64,000 nt of DNA from Martelella mediterranea (GCA_003001975.1 PVUG01000013.1:86938-150937); one strand, 5' to 3'. Shown: positions 1-10,683, numbered from the stretch's first letter. Notes: a model not told the origin generated them from the sequence alone. Program-made: numbers and translations.

Positions 1-120
1 CCTTAAAATGCAATTCAGAATTGTGATATCCACACTTCTCTAGCGTGCGCCCAAATGCGGCCTTGCGAATGATCCGAAAACATGTTTCTGTTTTGTTCTT
101 GGTGGAATCAGGAGAGATAC

Positions 121-768
121 GTGACGGATAAACCGGGTCTGATCGCGAGCGAAGATGGCAAGCTTCGCTGTTTCTGGCATGGTAATCTGCCGGATTATCT
201 GCGTTATCACGATGAGGAATGGGGCCGTCCCGTCACCGATGATTTTCGGCTGTTCGAGAAAATCTGCCTTGAAGGGTTTCAGTCGGGGCTTTCCTGGCTG
301 ACCATTCTGCGCAAGCGCGAAAACTTCCGTGACGCTTTTGACGGTTTCGATTTTCACAAGGTCGCCCGCTATTCCGAAGCCGGTGTTGAACGACTTCTCG
401 GCAATGCCGGGATCATCCGCCATCGCGGCAAGATCGAGGCGACAATCAACAATGCCGGCCGTGCTATCGAGATGGAGCGCGAATGTGGCTCGCTTGCCGC
501 CTGGTTCTGGGCGCGGGAGCCGGACCCGGACGAACGCCCCGAAACCGTCGATCTTGAAACGCTCAGGGCCAATCCGACGACGCCGGTTTCCGTAAAGATT
601 TCGAAGGAACTGAAAAAGCGCGGCTGGAAATTCGTCGGCCCCACCACGGTCTATGCCTTCATGCAGGCCATGGGGCTGGTCAATGACCACCTCGAAGGCT
701 GCTGCTGCCGGGGCGAGGTGGAAAGGCTGAGGGCGGAACTGGTCCGCCCCGCGATCAGGTCGGCTTAG
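121..768 (+). CDS. tag: DNA-3-methyladenine glycosylase I
   Basis: This 215-residue protein excises 3-methyladenine from alkylated DNA as the first step of base excision repair in the cytoplasm. The GTG start at 121 is chosen because AGGAGAG lies just before it; an upstream in-frame ATG at 82 has no such site. All family hallmarks are present. The zinc-snap ligands are Cys17 and His30 near the N-terminus and His190 and Cys194 near the C-terminus, with the same spacing as in E. coli Tag. The catalytic glutamate corresponds to Glu51 in the CLEG motif, followed by SGLSW and TILRKR. It converges with the yeiH-like gene, overlapping its end by 4 bases. Function is secure from the conserved residues. 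Confidence 0.95.
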   Translation: MTDKPGLIASEDGKLRCFWHGNLPDYLRYHDEEWGRPVTDDFRLFEKICLEGFQSGLSWLTILRKRENFRDAFDGFDFHKVARYSEAGVERLLGNAGIIRHRGKIEATINNAGRAIEMERECGSLAAWFWAREPDPDERPETVDLETLRANPTTPVSVKISKELKKRGWKFVGPTTVYAFMQAMGLVNDHLEGCCCRGEVERLRAELVRPAIRSA

Positions 769-1814
769 CCGATCTGCAATACGAAGATCAGGCCAAGCGC
801 GATCGCCGTCAGCACGAGGATGGAGAGGATCGCGGTGGCGATCACCCGGCCGCCGGCACGGCCGAGCGAGCGGACATCCACCGCAAGCCCGAGGGCGGCC
901 ATGGCGAGCACGGTGAGCGCATTCGACGTATGGGCCAACGACGGCACGACAGCCTCGGGAATGGCGCCGGCCGAACGCAGCGCCATCATCAGCGCAAAGC
1001 CGATGATGAACCACGGGGCGACATGCCTGAGCCTCACCTTTGCTCCCGCACCATTGGAAGCGGCGCGTGCGCTCATGCCTAGCGCGAACAGCACGGGGCC
1101 GAGCATCATCACCCGGATGAGCTTGACCAGCGTGCCGGTCTGCACGGCAATCACGCCGCCCGGCTGGGCGGCGGCCAGCACCTGCGGCACGGCATAGACG
1201 GTGAGCCCCGACAGCACGCCATATTGCGGCCCGGTCAGCCCGAGGCCAACAAGCGCCAGCGGCAGCGCCAGCACCATGACGACGCCGAGCACGGCGGTAA
1301 ACGCGATGGCCGAAGCGATATCCTCCGGCTCCGCATCGATGACCGGGGCGGCAGCGGCAATTGCCGAATTGCCACAGATCGAATTGCCGCAGGCCACCAG
1401 CGTTGCCAGTTTGTGCTTCAGCCCGAGGCCGCGACCGATCCCATAGGAAATCGCGATGGCCGCAACCACGGTAAACACGATGCCCAGCACCAGCGCCGGG
1501 CCTGCCGCCTTCAGCGCCTGCATGCTGATCGACGCGCCAAGCAGGACGATGGCGACCTCGAGCACAAATTTCTCGCAGAAGCGAATCCCGGGCGTGAATG
1601 CCGCCGGCAGGTTGACCAGCGAGCGGATCGCCGTGCCGATCAGGATGGCGAGCACCAGGTTTTCAACGAAGCGGTGCTCGGTCAGGTGCACTTCGACCGC
1701 CTCCAGCCCGAAGGCTGCAAGCGCGACGATGCATGACAGCACGATGCCGGGCGCCAGCGACAGAAAGGGGGCGGCCCATGGATGGGTGTTTTCGTTTTGA
1801 AGTGCAATGCGCAT
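765..1814 (-). CDS. YeiH/UPF0324 family putative sulfate exporter
   Basis: This is a polytopic inner-membrane protein of about 349 residues, belonging to the UPF0324 (YeiH) family annotated as putative sulfate exporters. Hydrophobic segments run through almost the whole length, and the motif CGNSICGNSAI in the middle is typical of the family. I place the start at 1814, where AGGA lies about 8 bases upstream; an in-frame ATG at 1841 would add nine residues but lacks a ribosome binding site. The gene is divergent from a LysR regulator, the same pairing as yeiH and yeiE in E. coli, so it is probably controlled by that regulator. The transported substrate is not proven for the family. Confidence 0.85.
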   Translation of the reverse strand: MRIALQNENTHPWAAPFLSLAPGIVLSCIVALAAFGLEAVEVHLTEHRFVENLVLAILIGTAIRSLVNLPAAFTPGIRFCEKFVLEVAIVLLGASISMQALKAAGPALVLGIVFTVVAAIAISYGIGRGLGLKHKLATLVACGNSICGNSAIAAAAPVIDAEPEDIASAIAFTAVLGVVMVLALPLALVGLGLTGPQYGVLSGLTVYAVPQVLAAAQPGGVIAVQTGTLVKLIRVMMLGPVLFALGMSARAASNGAGAKVRLRHVAPWFIIGFALMMALRSAGAIPEAVVPSLAHTSNALTVLAMAALGLAVDVRSLGRAGGRVIATAILSILVLTAIALGLIFVLQIG

Positions 1815-1864
1815 CGGAAAATCCTGTGTTGCGCAAAGCATGTCATGCTCAAATATAACCTTCC

Positions 1865-1893
1865 ATCGAATAATAATTGACGTTTCGTTCGAT
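1865..1893. promoter_or_regulatory. Inverted repeat in yeiH-lysR divergent promoter
   Basis: ATCGAA (1865-1870) and TTCGAT (1888-1893) form a perfect 6-base inverted repeat separated by 17 bases, in an AT-rich stretch between the divergent exporter and LysR genes. LysR regulators commonly bind dyads in such a position. It is a candidate operator only. Confidence 0.4.
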
Positions 1894-1911
1894 TAAGGCG
1901 AATGTTTTGCC

Positions 1912-2799
1912 ATGATGACGCTTGAGCAAATCGTGGTGTTCGTGGCGGTCGCCGAGCGTGAGCATCTGACGCGGGCGGCCGAAAGCCTGCATCTGACGCC
2001 GTCGGCGGTCTCCAGCGCCATCCGCAAGCTGGAGGATTTCTATTCCGTCACCCTGTTCGATCGTGTCGGGCGCGGCATCGTGCTGACGGCGGAGGGCAGG
2101 GCCTTTCTGGACGAAGCGCGGGCGACGCTGGCGCGGGTTCGCGCCGCCGAACGCGTGCTGGGCGAGCTTGGCGGGCTGGAACGGGGCGCGCTTTCGGTGT
2201 TCGCCAGCCAGACCATTGCCAGCTACTGGCTGCCGCAGGTGCTGATGCGCTTTCACGCGCGCTATCCCGGCATCGAGCTGAAACTGTCGATCGGCAACAC
2301 CATGCGGGTGGCCGATGCGGTGGCCCACGGCGAGGCGGAGCTTGGCTATATCGAGGGCACGCTCGACAATCCGCTTCTGGCCAAACGTCACCTCACCGAC
2401 GACGCGCTGATGGTTGTGGTGGCGCCCACCCATCCGCTGGCCGATGGCAGGCCGGTCACCCCCGGCGAACTGGCCCGCAACGTCGCCTTCGTGCTGCGCG
2501 AGGAAGGCTCCGGCACGCGCTTTGAGTTCGAGCATGCCATGGCCGGTTTCGGCATTTCCACGGTTGATCTCAATGTGGTCATGGTGCTGCCGTCAAACGA
2601 GGCGGTGTTGTCGGCTGTGCGTTCCGGCCATGCGGCAACGGCGATTTCGGGCGCTGTCGCGGCCCCCTGGCTGGCCTCGGGCGAGCTGAAACGGGTCAAT
2701 TTCGACCTGCCGTCGCGCGCTTTCCAGCTTCTGAGCCACAAGGAACGGCACCTGAGCAAGGCGGCGAACGAACTGGTGGCTTTCTCGCTCGATGCCTGA
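1912..2799 (+). CDS. LysR-family transcriptional regulator (YeiE-like)
   Basis: This 295-residue regulator has the standard LysR layout: an N-terminal winged helix-turn-helix (residues about 1-60, including LTRAAESLHLTPSAVSSAIRKLE) and a C-terminal effector domain of the periplasmic-binding type (about 90-290). It resembles the CysB/YeiE branch. It is transcribed away from the YeiH-like exporter 97 bases away, which in LysR systems usually means it controls both itself and the neighbour. The ligand cannot be read from the sequence; a sulfur or anion signal would fit the neighbour but is inference. Confidence 0.9.
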   Translation: MMTLEQIVVFVAVAEREHLTRAAESLHLTPSAVSSAIRKLEDFYSVTLFDRVGRGIVLTAEGRAFLDEARATLARVRAAERVLGELGGLERGALSVFASQTIASYWLPQVLMRFHARYPGIELKLSIGNTMRVADAVAHGEAELGYIEGTLDNPLLAKRHLTDDALMVVVAPTHPLADGRPVTPGELARNVAFVLREEGSGTRFEFEHAMAGFGISTVDLNVVMVLPSNEAVLSAVRSGHAATAISGAVAAPWLASGELKRVNFDLPSRAFQLLSHKERHLSKAANELVAFSLDA

Positions 2800-2803
2800 G
2801 CGT

Positions 2804-3472
2804 TCAGTCGATGCTGACCGCCAGAACGCGGGAGATTTCGGTGAGCGAGCGGCCGGATTGCGCCCGCCATGTGTTGAAGGCCGCCTGCACCGCCGCCATG
2901 GCGGATCTTGAAGACGGCGCCTTGTCGACCACGCCTTCGGCAATCAGCCGGTTGATCACGCTTGCAGACAGCACGAAGCTGTCGACGCCGGAAAACCGCA
3001 GAAAATACTGCCCGGTATTGCCGCCAAGCCGGGTGCCGCGCTTTTTCAAAACGTCCAGAAGGCCGACATAATCCTCCGCCGGCCAATCGGCGAAGAATGC
3101 ACCTGCCGATCCGTGTTCTTCCGCAAGAGCTGCAATAAAACGGGCGTTTTCCTGCACAGCGCGGATTTTTTGGCCGTGGCGGACGATGCGGGTGTCGGAG
3201 ACCAGCCGCTCGAAATCCTCGTCATGCAGCATCAGGCAATGGCCGATGTCGAAACCGGAAAAAGCCGCCTCGAAACCCGGCCACATGGCATCGACGACCT
3301 TCCAGTTGAAACCGGCATTGAAAATGCAGCGCGTCATCAGCGACAGATAGCGGTCATCCGGCCGCGCGCGGATTTCATCTGCGGGGGAGGGGCGTTGCAG
3401 CACCGCCTCCACCGCTTCCGCGCCGCCCTTGCGGGTCTCTGCGATGGCATGGATTTCGTCGAATGAGCGCAT
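2804..3472 (-). CDS. Divergent Tag-like DNA glycosylase paralogue
   Basis: This 222-residue protein belongs to the methyladenine glycosylase (Tag) fold family: NAGFNWKVVD, the AFSGFD segment and IVRHGQKIRAVQENA align with equivalent parts of the canonical Tag at 121-768. It differs in key places. It lacks the N-terminal RCxW cysteine, the HDEEWG histidine and the C-terminal H-x3-C, so the zinc site is absent, and the CLEG glutamate has no equivalent in TRCIFNAGFNW. The start at 3472 (MRSFDEI) is preceded by GGAAAG. It converges with the LysR gene, leaving 4 bases between stops. It may recognise a different lesion or have lost catalysis; the true substrate is unknown. Confidence 0.75.
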   Translation of the reverse strand: MRSFDEIHAIAETRKGGAEAVEAVLQRPSPADEIRARPDDRYLSLMTRCIFNAGFNWKVVDAMWPGFEAAFSGFDIGHCLMLHDEDFERLVSDTRIVRHGQKIRAVQENARFIAALAEEHGSAGAFFADWPAEDYVGLLDVLKKRGTRLGGNTGQYFLRFSGVDSFVLSASVINRLIAEGVVDKAPSSRSAMAAVQAAFNTWRAQSGRSLTEISRVLAVSID

Positions 3473-3627
3473 ATCTTTCCGTCCTCGGGTGTCGTTGCGG
3501 GCAGAATACGGCTTTCGCGGCATTTGGAAAGCTGATCTTCGTCCGGACTTCCGGTTCCAAAGCCTTGCCGCACGGGCGTGCATCTTCTAAGACTGCCGCC
3601 AGATTTTGACCGAGAGACACGGATCCC

Positions 3628-5286
3628 ATGAGCGACAAGAAGAAAAAGAAACCGCAGAAACTGAAGGCCCGCCTGCCGCGCGGCTTTGTCGACCGCTCGG
3701 CCGCCGATATCCGCGCGACGGAAGAGATGGTGGCGAAGATCAAGGCGGTCTACGAGAATTACGGCTTCGATCCGGTGGAAACGCCGCTGTTCGAATATAC
3801 CGATGCGCTGGGCAAATTCCTGCCCGATCAGGACCGCCCGAACGAGGGCGTGTTTTCGCTGACCGACGATGACGACCAGTGGATGAGCCTGCGCTACGAC
3901 CTGACGGCCCCGCTCGCCCGCCATGTCGCCGAGAATTTCAACGACATCCAGCTTCCCTACCGCACCTATCGCGCCGGCTATGTGTTTCGCAACGAAAAGC
4001 CGGGACCGGGGCGCTTCCGCCAGTTCATGCAGTTCGACGCCGACGTCGTCGGCGCGCCGGGCGTCCAGACGGATGCCGAAATGTGCATGATGATGGCCGA
4101 CACCATGGAAGCCCTCGGCATTCCGCGCGGAGATTATGTGATCCGGGTGAATAACCGGAAGGTGCTGGATGGGGTTCTGCGCGCGCGCGGCGTTGCTGCT
4201 GACAAAAACCTCGATGTGCTTCGTGCGCTTGATAAATTTGACAAGTTCGGCCGGGAGGGAGTCATGTTACTCCTGACGACTGGGCGCAAAGATGAAAGCG
4301 GTGACTTCACTAAGGGGGCGGGGCTATCAGAGCAAACAGCTTCTATTTTATTGAGGTTGTTCGAAACGCCTAAATTTCTGAGCGCAGCAGATGAGCCTTT
4401 GAAAGTTCAACTTGGTGAAGAGATCATCTCCTTTCAGCAGACCTGGTATGAATATGTTTCAGGGTTTCTTGTTGATGGTCGGCCGGTATTTCCTGAGGGT
4501 GAGTTTGCGGACGAGAGTGTCTCTTGGACAATCGCGGTTTCGACGGCACTCGCTGATCCAGAAACTGATGCAAGTGCAGGCGTCGCAGGCATTGGTGAAC
4601 TCTTGGCTATGCACAGAGCGTTTGCAGCAGCAGGCTACGGCCCCGATCGTATCAAAATTGACCCCTCCGTCGTCCGCGGCCTCGAATACTACACCGGTCC
4701 CGTCTACGAAGCCGAACTCACCTTCGACGTCACCAATGAAAAAGGCGAAAAGGTCGTGTTCGGCTCGGTTGGCGGCGGCGGGCGGTATGACGGGCTGGTG
4801 TCGCGCTTCATGGGCCAGCCGGTGCCGGCGACGGGCTTTTCCATCGGTGTGTCGCGGCTGATGACGGCGCTGAAGAACCTCGGCAAGCTCGGCGCCTCCG
4901 AGGTGATCGAGCCGGTGCTGGTCACCGTCATGGATGGCGATGCCGAGGCCATGGGCCGCTATCAGAAGATGACGCAGGAGCTGCGCGCTGCCGGCATTCG
5001 CGCCGAGATGTATCAGGGCAACTGGAAGAAATTCGGCAACCAGCTCAAATATGCAGACCGGCGCGGCTGCCCCATCGCCATCATCCAGGGTGGCGATGAG
5101 CGCGCCGAAGGCGTCGTCCAGATCAAGGACCTGATCGAGGGCAAGCGCTTGTCCGGCGAAATCGAGGACAATGCCGAATGGCGCGAGGCCCGCGTGGCGC
5201 AGGAAACCGTGCCGGAAGGCGATCTGGTCGAAAAGGTGCGCCAGATGCTGGAGGCACAGGCGGAGGACCGGCGTCGGGCCGGATGA
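3628..5286 (+). CDS. hisS: Histidyl-tRNA synthetase with low-GC internal insert
   Basis: This class II synthetase of 552 residues charges tRNA-His with histidine. Motif 2 lies at [23 protein letters not shown], the histidine-binding [15 protein letters not shown] motif follows at about residue 350, then motif 3 and a C-terminal anticodon-binding domain from about residue 425. The typical alphaproteobacterial HisS known to me is about 500 residues; here roughly 50 extra residues occupy positions about 230-320. The DNA of residues about 187-345 is strikingly AT-richer than both flanks (24 G or C in the 60 bases at 4321-4380), with different codon choice. The frame is intact, so the gene is probably functional. 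It begins the hisS-hisZ-hisG block. Confidence 0.96.
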   Translation: MSDKKKKKPQKLKARLPRGFVDRSAADIRATEEMVAKIKAVYENYGFDPVETPLFEYTDALGKFLPDQDRPNEGVFSLTDDDDQWMSLRYDLTAPLARHVAENFNDIQLPYRTYRAGYVFRNEKPGPGRFRQFMQFDADVVGAPGVQTDAEMCMMMADTMEALGIPRGDYVIRVNNRKVLDGVLRARGVAADKNLDVLRALDKFDKFGREGVMLLLTTGRKDESGDFTKGAGLSEQTASILLRLFETPKFLSAADEPLKVQLGEEIISFQQTWYEYVSGFLVDGRPVFPEGEFADESVSWTIAVSTALADPETDASAGVAGIGELLAMHRAFAAAGYGPDRIKIDPSVVRGLEYYTGPVYEAELTFDVTNEKGEKVVFGSVGGGGRYDGLVSRFMGQPVPATGFSIGVSRLMTALKNLGKLGASEVIEPVLVTVMDGDAEAMGRYQKMTQELRAAGIRAEMYQGNWKKFGNQLKYADRRGCPIAIIQGGDERAEGVVQIKDLIEGKRLSGEIEDNAEWREARVAQETVPEGDLVEKVRQMLEAQAEDRRRAG

Positions 5287-5370
5287 TGCGGCGGGGGAGG
5301 CGTCGGCTCTCACAACCTCCCCTCTTGAGACAGGACAGTCGCATCTACCCTTGCGGCTTGCTCCATATAC

Positions 5371-5495
5371 TCTCTCCCGCTTGCGGGAGAGATGCCCCGA
5401 AAGGGGCAGTGAGGGTGAAGCGGCGTTTCAAAATCGTGAGGGCGTCCGTGTGGATAGGTTCCCCCCCTCACTGTCGCTGTCGCGACATCTCTCCC
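5371..5495. repeat. Nested palindromic intergenic repeat (mosaic element)
   Basis: The 348-base gap after hisS (5287-5634) contains a structured repeat. TCTCTCCCGC/GCGGGAGAGA (5371-5392) is a 10-base hairpin, followed by TGCCCC-GAAA-GGGGCA (5393-5408). Arms further apart also match: GGGAGAGATG (5385-5394) pairs with CATCTCTCCC (5486-5495), and CAGTGAGGG (5407-5415) pairs with CCCTCACTG (5465-5473). A separate short palindrome, TCCCCTCGAGGGGA, lies at 5549-5562. Such nested palindromes resemble rhizobial intergenic mosaic elements. It could fold in the transcript and limit read-through, but no T-run follows. No gene is visible in the rest of the gap. Confidence 0.75.
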
Positions 5496-5634
5496 CTCCG
5501 GGGCGAGAAGATTTGGGGGCTGTGCGGCAAAGCCCTTGGCGATAGCCGTCCCCTCGAGGGGAGAATGGTGGTCTTGGCTTTCATCGCGATTTTCCGGCAA
5601 TCGTGCTACATATTGCAGCGATGAGGGGGCCGCC

Positions 5635-5997
5635 ATGCTCAAATCCATTCATCACATCCAGCTTGCCATGCCCGAGGGTCGGGAAGATGAGGCGCGGGCG
5701 TTTTATGCCGGCGTGCTTGGCGTGCCGGAGGTGGAAAAGCCTGACAATCTGAACGCGCGCGGCGGGTGCTGGTTCGAGGCGGGTGGCCTGCGCATCCATC
5801 TGGGCGTCGAGAAGGATTTCCGGCCCGCGAAAAAGGCGCATCCGGCGTTTCTGGTCGATGATGTCGCGGCGGTTGCGGCGGCGGTGGAAAAGGCCGGTTA
5901 TGTGGTGAAGCCGGACGCGCCGCTTGAAGGCTTTCTGCGGACCTATGTTTACGATCCCTTCGGCAACCGGATCGAACTGATGCAGGTTTTGGGCTGA
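5635..5997 (+). CDS. VOC-family (glyoxalase-like) protein
   Basis: This single-domain vicinal-oxygen-chelate protein of 120 residues shows the family pattern: IHHIQLAMP with a histidine near residue 6, EARAFYAGVLG, and the C-terminal YDPFGNRIEL with the second metal-binding glutamate. Members are small metal-dependent lyases, dioxygenases or resistance proteins, and this sequence does not tell which. It sits between hisS and hisZ, directly after the palindromic repeat. The start at 5635 has a GAGGGGGC sequence upstream. Its presence inside an otherwise histidine-related block looks like a later insertion rather than a functional link. Confidence 0.85.
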   Translation: MLKSIHHIQLAMPEGREDEARAFYAGVLGVPEVEKPDNLNARGGCWFEAGGLRIHLGVEKDFRPAKKAHPAFLVDDVAAVAAAVEKAGYVVKPDAPLEGFLRTYVYDPFGNRIELMQVLG

Positions 5998-6073
5998 AGC
6001 TGGCCGCAATCGTTGACTTTTGCCGCAAAGGATGGTCATCGGATGCGGAAACTCGAATGACGATGGGACAACG

Positions 6074-7201
6074 ATGCCCTCCACCAGCCTGCCGGATTGC
6101 GCCGGCGCCATCCTTGCCGCTTTTTCCGCGCGCGACACGGTTCTGACCGATACACCGGTGATCCAGCCCGCCGCGCCGTTTCTGGACATGACCGGCGAGG
6201 CGCTGCGCCGCCGTATCTTCATGACCGAGAGCGAGACCGGCGAAAGCCTGTGCCTGCGCCCCGAATTCACCATTCCCGTCTGTCGCCACCATATCACCGA
6301 CAACGCCGGAACGCCGAAGCGCTATGCCTATTGCGGCATGGTGTTCCGTCAGGCGCGCGAGGACGGCGCGGACGAGTTCTTTCAGGCCGGTATCGAAGAC
6401 CTCGGCACGGTGGATGTGGCCGCCGCAGACGCCCGCGCCATCGCCGATGCATGGAGCACGCTCGGCGCCTGCCTGCCGGGCGCGCGTTTTTCCGTGACGC
6501 TGGGCGATCAGGCGATCTTCGAGGCCGTGGTGCGCGCGCTCGGGCTTCCCGGCGGCTGGCAGAAGCGGTTGATCCAGGCTTTCGGCAACCATGCCCGTCT
6601 TGCAGCCCTTCTGGAGGCATTGGCCCGCCCGCAGCCGGTTTCCGGGCTCGACCGCCGCGTGGCCGCGTTTCTGGCCGATGGCGACGAGGCCGGGTTGATC
6701 GATCATATCGACCGGACCATGCAGCAAACCGGCTATTCCACCAATGCCAGCCGCAGCCCGAAGGAAATTGCCCGGCGGCTGAAGGAAAAACTGGCGCTTT
6801 CGGTCACCAGTCTCGACCGCGAGGCGCTGGAAGCCCTGAAAACATTCCTGTCGCTTGAAGTCGGCCTTGATGCCGCGTCGTCCGAACTGGCTGCCTTTTC
6901 GGAGAAATTCGGCCTCGATATCGGTGCGGCCATCGGCGTGTTCGAGCGGCGCATTGCCGCGCTGCGGGCCGCCGATGTCGACGTTGCGGCGATCACCTAT
7001 CGCGCTGCCTTCGGCCGTCCGCTCGATTATTATACCGGTCTGGTGTTCGAGATCGCGGAGACCGGCGCGCGCGGTGCGTTGCTGGCCGGTGGCGGACGCT
7101 ATGACCGCCTGCTGACGCTGCTTGGCGCCAGCGATCATATTCCCGCCGTCGGCTTTTCGCTGTGGCTCGACCGGATCGAACGCGCCGGAGAACAACAATG
7201 A
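6074..7201 (+). CDS. hisZ: ATP phosphoribosyltransferase regulatory subunit
   Basis: HisZ is a 375-residue paralogue of histidyl-tRNA synthetase without aminoacylation activity. It binds short-form HisG and makes the hetero-octameric ATP phosphoribosyltransferase sensitive to histidine. The class II catalytic-fold remnants are visible: [15 protein letters not shown] (motif 2 region) and [15 protein letters not shown], followed by [12 protein letters not shown]. It lacks the C-terminal anticodon domain of HisS, as expected. The start at 6074 (MPSTSLPD) fits the family length; an in-frame ATG at 6020 would add a non-conserved leader. Its stop overlaps the hisG start by 4 bases (ATGA), implying translational coupling. 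Confidence 0.95.
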   Translation: MPSTSLPDCAGAILAAFSARDTVLTDTPVIQPAAPFLDMTGEALRRRIFMTESETGESLCLRPEFTIPVCRHHITDNAGTPKRYAYCGMVFRQAREDGADEFFQAGIEDLGTVDVAAADARAIADAWSTLGACLPGARFSVTLGDQAIFEAVVRALGLPGGWQKRLIQAFGNHARLAALLEALARPQPVSGLDRRVAAFLADGDEAGLIDHIDRTMQQTGYSTNASRSPKEIARRLKEKLALSVTSLDREALEALKTFLSLEVGLDAASSELAAFSEKFGLDIGAAIGVFERRIAALRAADVDVAAITYRAAFGRPLDYYTGLVFEIAETGARGALLAGGGRYDRLLTLLGASDHIPAVGFSLWLDRIERAGEQQ

Positions 7202-7887
7202 CCGTCACCATCGCACTGCCCTCCAAGGGGCGTATCAAGGAAGGCGCGGAAAAGGCCCTAGAAAAAGCCGGGTTCCCGGTCGAGACCAATGGCAATGACC
7301 GCTCCTATCGCGGTCAGGTGCGCGGACGCCCGGATATCGAAATCGCCTTTCTGTCAGCCTCGGAGATTTCCCGTGAAGTCGGCAATGGCGCTGTCGATTT
7401 CGGCGTTACAGGTGAGGATGTGGTGCGCGAGAATGTGGCTCAGGCCGATGCCCGCGTCGAGTTCGTCTCCCGCCTCGGTTTCGGGCAGGCCGATGTGGTC
7501 GTCGCCGTGCCGGAAATCTGGCTCGATGTCGACACCATGGCCGACCTCAACGACGTTGCCTCCGAATTCCGCAGCCGTCATGGCCGCAGGCTGGCAATCG
7601 CGACAAAATTCTGGCGGCTGACGCAGCAGTTCTTCACCGCCAAGCACGGCATCCAGCTCTATCGGATCGTCGAAAGCCTGGGCGCCACCGAAGGCGCGCC
7701 GATGGCCGGCCAGGCCGATATCATCGTCGATATCACCTCCACCGGCTCGACGCTTGCGGCCAACCACCTGAAGATCCTCTCCGATGGCGTGATCCTGAAG
7801 TCGGAGGCCTGTTTCGTGCGGGCCCGCAAGGCCGCGCATGAGGGCGATCCGGTTGTTGATGAAATCCTCACGGCGATGCGCAGCTGA
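7198..7887 (+). CDS. hisG: ATP phosphoribosyltransferase, short form
   Basis: This 229-residue catalytic subunit performs the first step of histidine biosynthesis, joining ATP and PRPP to phosphoribosyl-ATP. It is the short form, lacking the roughly 80-residue C-terminal regulatory domain of long HisG, which explains the need for HisZ immediately upstream. The PRPP-binding segment [14 protein letters not shown] is at about residues 179-192, and IALPSKGR opens the protein. It overlaps hisZ by 4 bases and ends at a strong terminator (7954-7982). Confidence 0.97.
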   Translation: MTVTIALPSKGRIKEGAEKALEKAGFPVETNGNDRSYRGQVRGRPDIEIAFLSASEISREVGNGAVDFGVTGEDVVRENVAQADARVEFVSRLGFGQADVVVAVPEIWLDVDTMADLNDVASEFRSRHGRRLAIATKFWRLTQQFFTAKHGIQLYRIVESLGATEGAPMAGQADIIVDITSTGSTLAANHLKILSDGVILKSEACFVRARKAAHEGDPVVDEILTAMRS

Positions 7888-7953
7888 AGGGGGCGCAGGC
7901 CAATACCCGTGTCGTTTTTCCTGCGATGAGGCGGGCCGTGCGTAAATTTTAAG

Positions 7954-7982
7954 TGATGTTTCCGGAAAAACGTCATTTTTTT
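7954..7982 (+). terminator. Rho-independent terminator after hisG
   Basis: TGATGTTT (7954-7961) pairs with AAACGTCA (7968-7975, one G-T pair) around a 6-base loop and is followed by seven T residues (7976-7982). It lies 67 bases after the hisG stop on the same strand. Confidence 0.75.
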
Positions 7983-8086
7983 GGCGTTGTGACACCGTTT
8001 TGCCAATAAAGTGACAAGTGTGGGCTTGCGATTCCTTTTTGCACTGCACATCTCGCACCTATCCCTATAACTTTTCAGGAACATCC

Positions 8087-8794
8087 ATGCCACGCTTGTC
8101 CGCATTTCCGATCACCCAGAAATGGCCAGCACAAAACCCCGACGTCATTCAGCTCTATTCTCTTCCCACTCCGAATGGCGTGAAGGTTTCTATCGCTCTG
8201 GAAGAGCTGGAACTGCCGTATGAGGCGCATCGTGTGTCCTTTGATACCGATGATCAGATGACGCCCGAGTTTCTGTCGCTCAATCCCAACAACAAGATCC
8301 CGGCGATTATCGACCCGCACGGACCGGACGACACGCCCATCGGCCTGTTCGAATCCGGCGCGATCCTGCTTTACCTCGCCGAAAAGGCCGGCCGGCTGAT
8401 CCCCAACGATCCGATCGGGCGCTATGAGACGATCCAGTGGGTGATGTTCCAGGTTGGGGGCGTGGGCCCGATGTTCGGTCAGTTCGGCCATTTCTACAAA
8501 TATGCCGCCGACAAGGTTGCCAATAATTCCTATCCGGTGGAGCGCTACACCAAGGAAGCGCGCCGTCTGCTGGGCGTTCTGGAAGGCCGGCTGCTCGACC
8601 GTCAGTTCATCATGGGCGATGAGTATACGATTGCCGATATCGCGATCTTCCCCTGGGTGCGTGGCCTGACGAACGGCTATGATGCAGAGGAAACCCTGCG
8701 GCTTTCCGATTTCAAGGTCGTCAATGCCTGGGTCAAGCGCTGTTCCGAGCGTCCGGCCAGTGTCAAAGGTCTTGCGGTTCCGGCGAAGAACTGA
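8087..8794 (+). CDS. Glutathione S-transferase, YfcG/YghU-like
   Basis: This 235-residue cytosolic protein has an N-terminal thioredoxin-like glutathione-binding domain (LYSLPTPNGVKVSIALEE, then NPNNKIPAI and LFESGAILLYLAEK at about residues 60-95) and an all-helical C-terminal domain with YTIADIAIFPW. The pattern TPNG-K and the NNKIPAI loop resemble the nu-class YfcG/YghU enzymes, which have disulfide reductase activity with glutathione. The ATG at 8087 is preceded by CAGGA; longer in-frame starts have no ribosome binding site. It is a single-gene unit between two terminators, so its role is general thiol or detoxification chemistry. Confidence 0.88.
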   Translation: MPRLSAFPITQKWPAQNPDVIQLYSLPTPNGVKVSIALEELELPYEAHRVSFDTDDQMTPEFLSLNPNNKIPAIIDPHGPDDTPIGLFESGAILLYLAEKAGRLIPNDPIGRYETIQWVMFQVGGVGPMFGQFGHFYKYAADKVANNSYPVERYTKEARRLLGVLEGRLLDRQFIMGDEYTIADIAIFPWVRGLTNGYDAEETLRLSDFKVVNAWVKRCSERPASVKGLAVPAKN

Positions 8795-8820
8795 GCCGTT
8801 CTCAGGACAGTACAAACGAT

Positions 8821-8852
8821 AAAAGGCGTGGCCGGGCGGCCGCGCCTTTTTT
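8821..8852 (+). terminator. Rho-independent terminator after GST gene
   Basis: AAAAGGCGTGGCC (8821-8833) and GGCCGCGCCTTTT (8838-8850) form a 13-base stem with one T-G pair and a 4-base loop, followed by further T residues. The A-run on the other arm means it could also work in the opposite direction. Confidence 0.9.
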
Positions 8853-8933
8853 GTTTGCAAAGCTCGCCCCTCGTTCTTCGTCATGCCGGCCGGGGGATAG
8901 GCAAAGCTGTGATTGCTTGCAGGGTTTGTCAAC

Positions 8934-8963
8934 AAAAAAGGCGCCCCCCGAAGGAGCGCCTTT
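8934..8963 (-). terminator. Rho-independent terminator after groEL
   Basis: Read on the minus strand, AAAGGCGC (from 8963) pairs with GCGCCTTT (to 8937) around a 12-base loop, followed by a run of T residues. It lies about 50 bases beyond the groEL stop. Confidence 0.88.
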
Positions 8964-9015
8964 CTGAAATTTTGAATGGTCGAGCTAGGCTCTAAGCAAT
9001 CAGGCCCAGGCCTGA

Positions 9016-10683
<1,668 letters not shown>

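Noticed and set aside
1..120. AT-rich start of the window
   Set aside because: Looks like the promoter region of tag; no gene, RNA or repeat that I can support.
5639..7198. A 519-residue open frame antisense to the VOC protein and hisZ
   Set aside because: Shadow of well-supported genes; residue composition is low in hydrophobics and shows no family.
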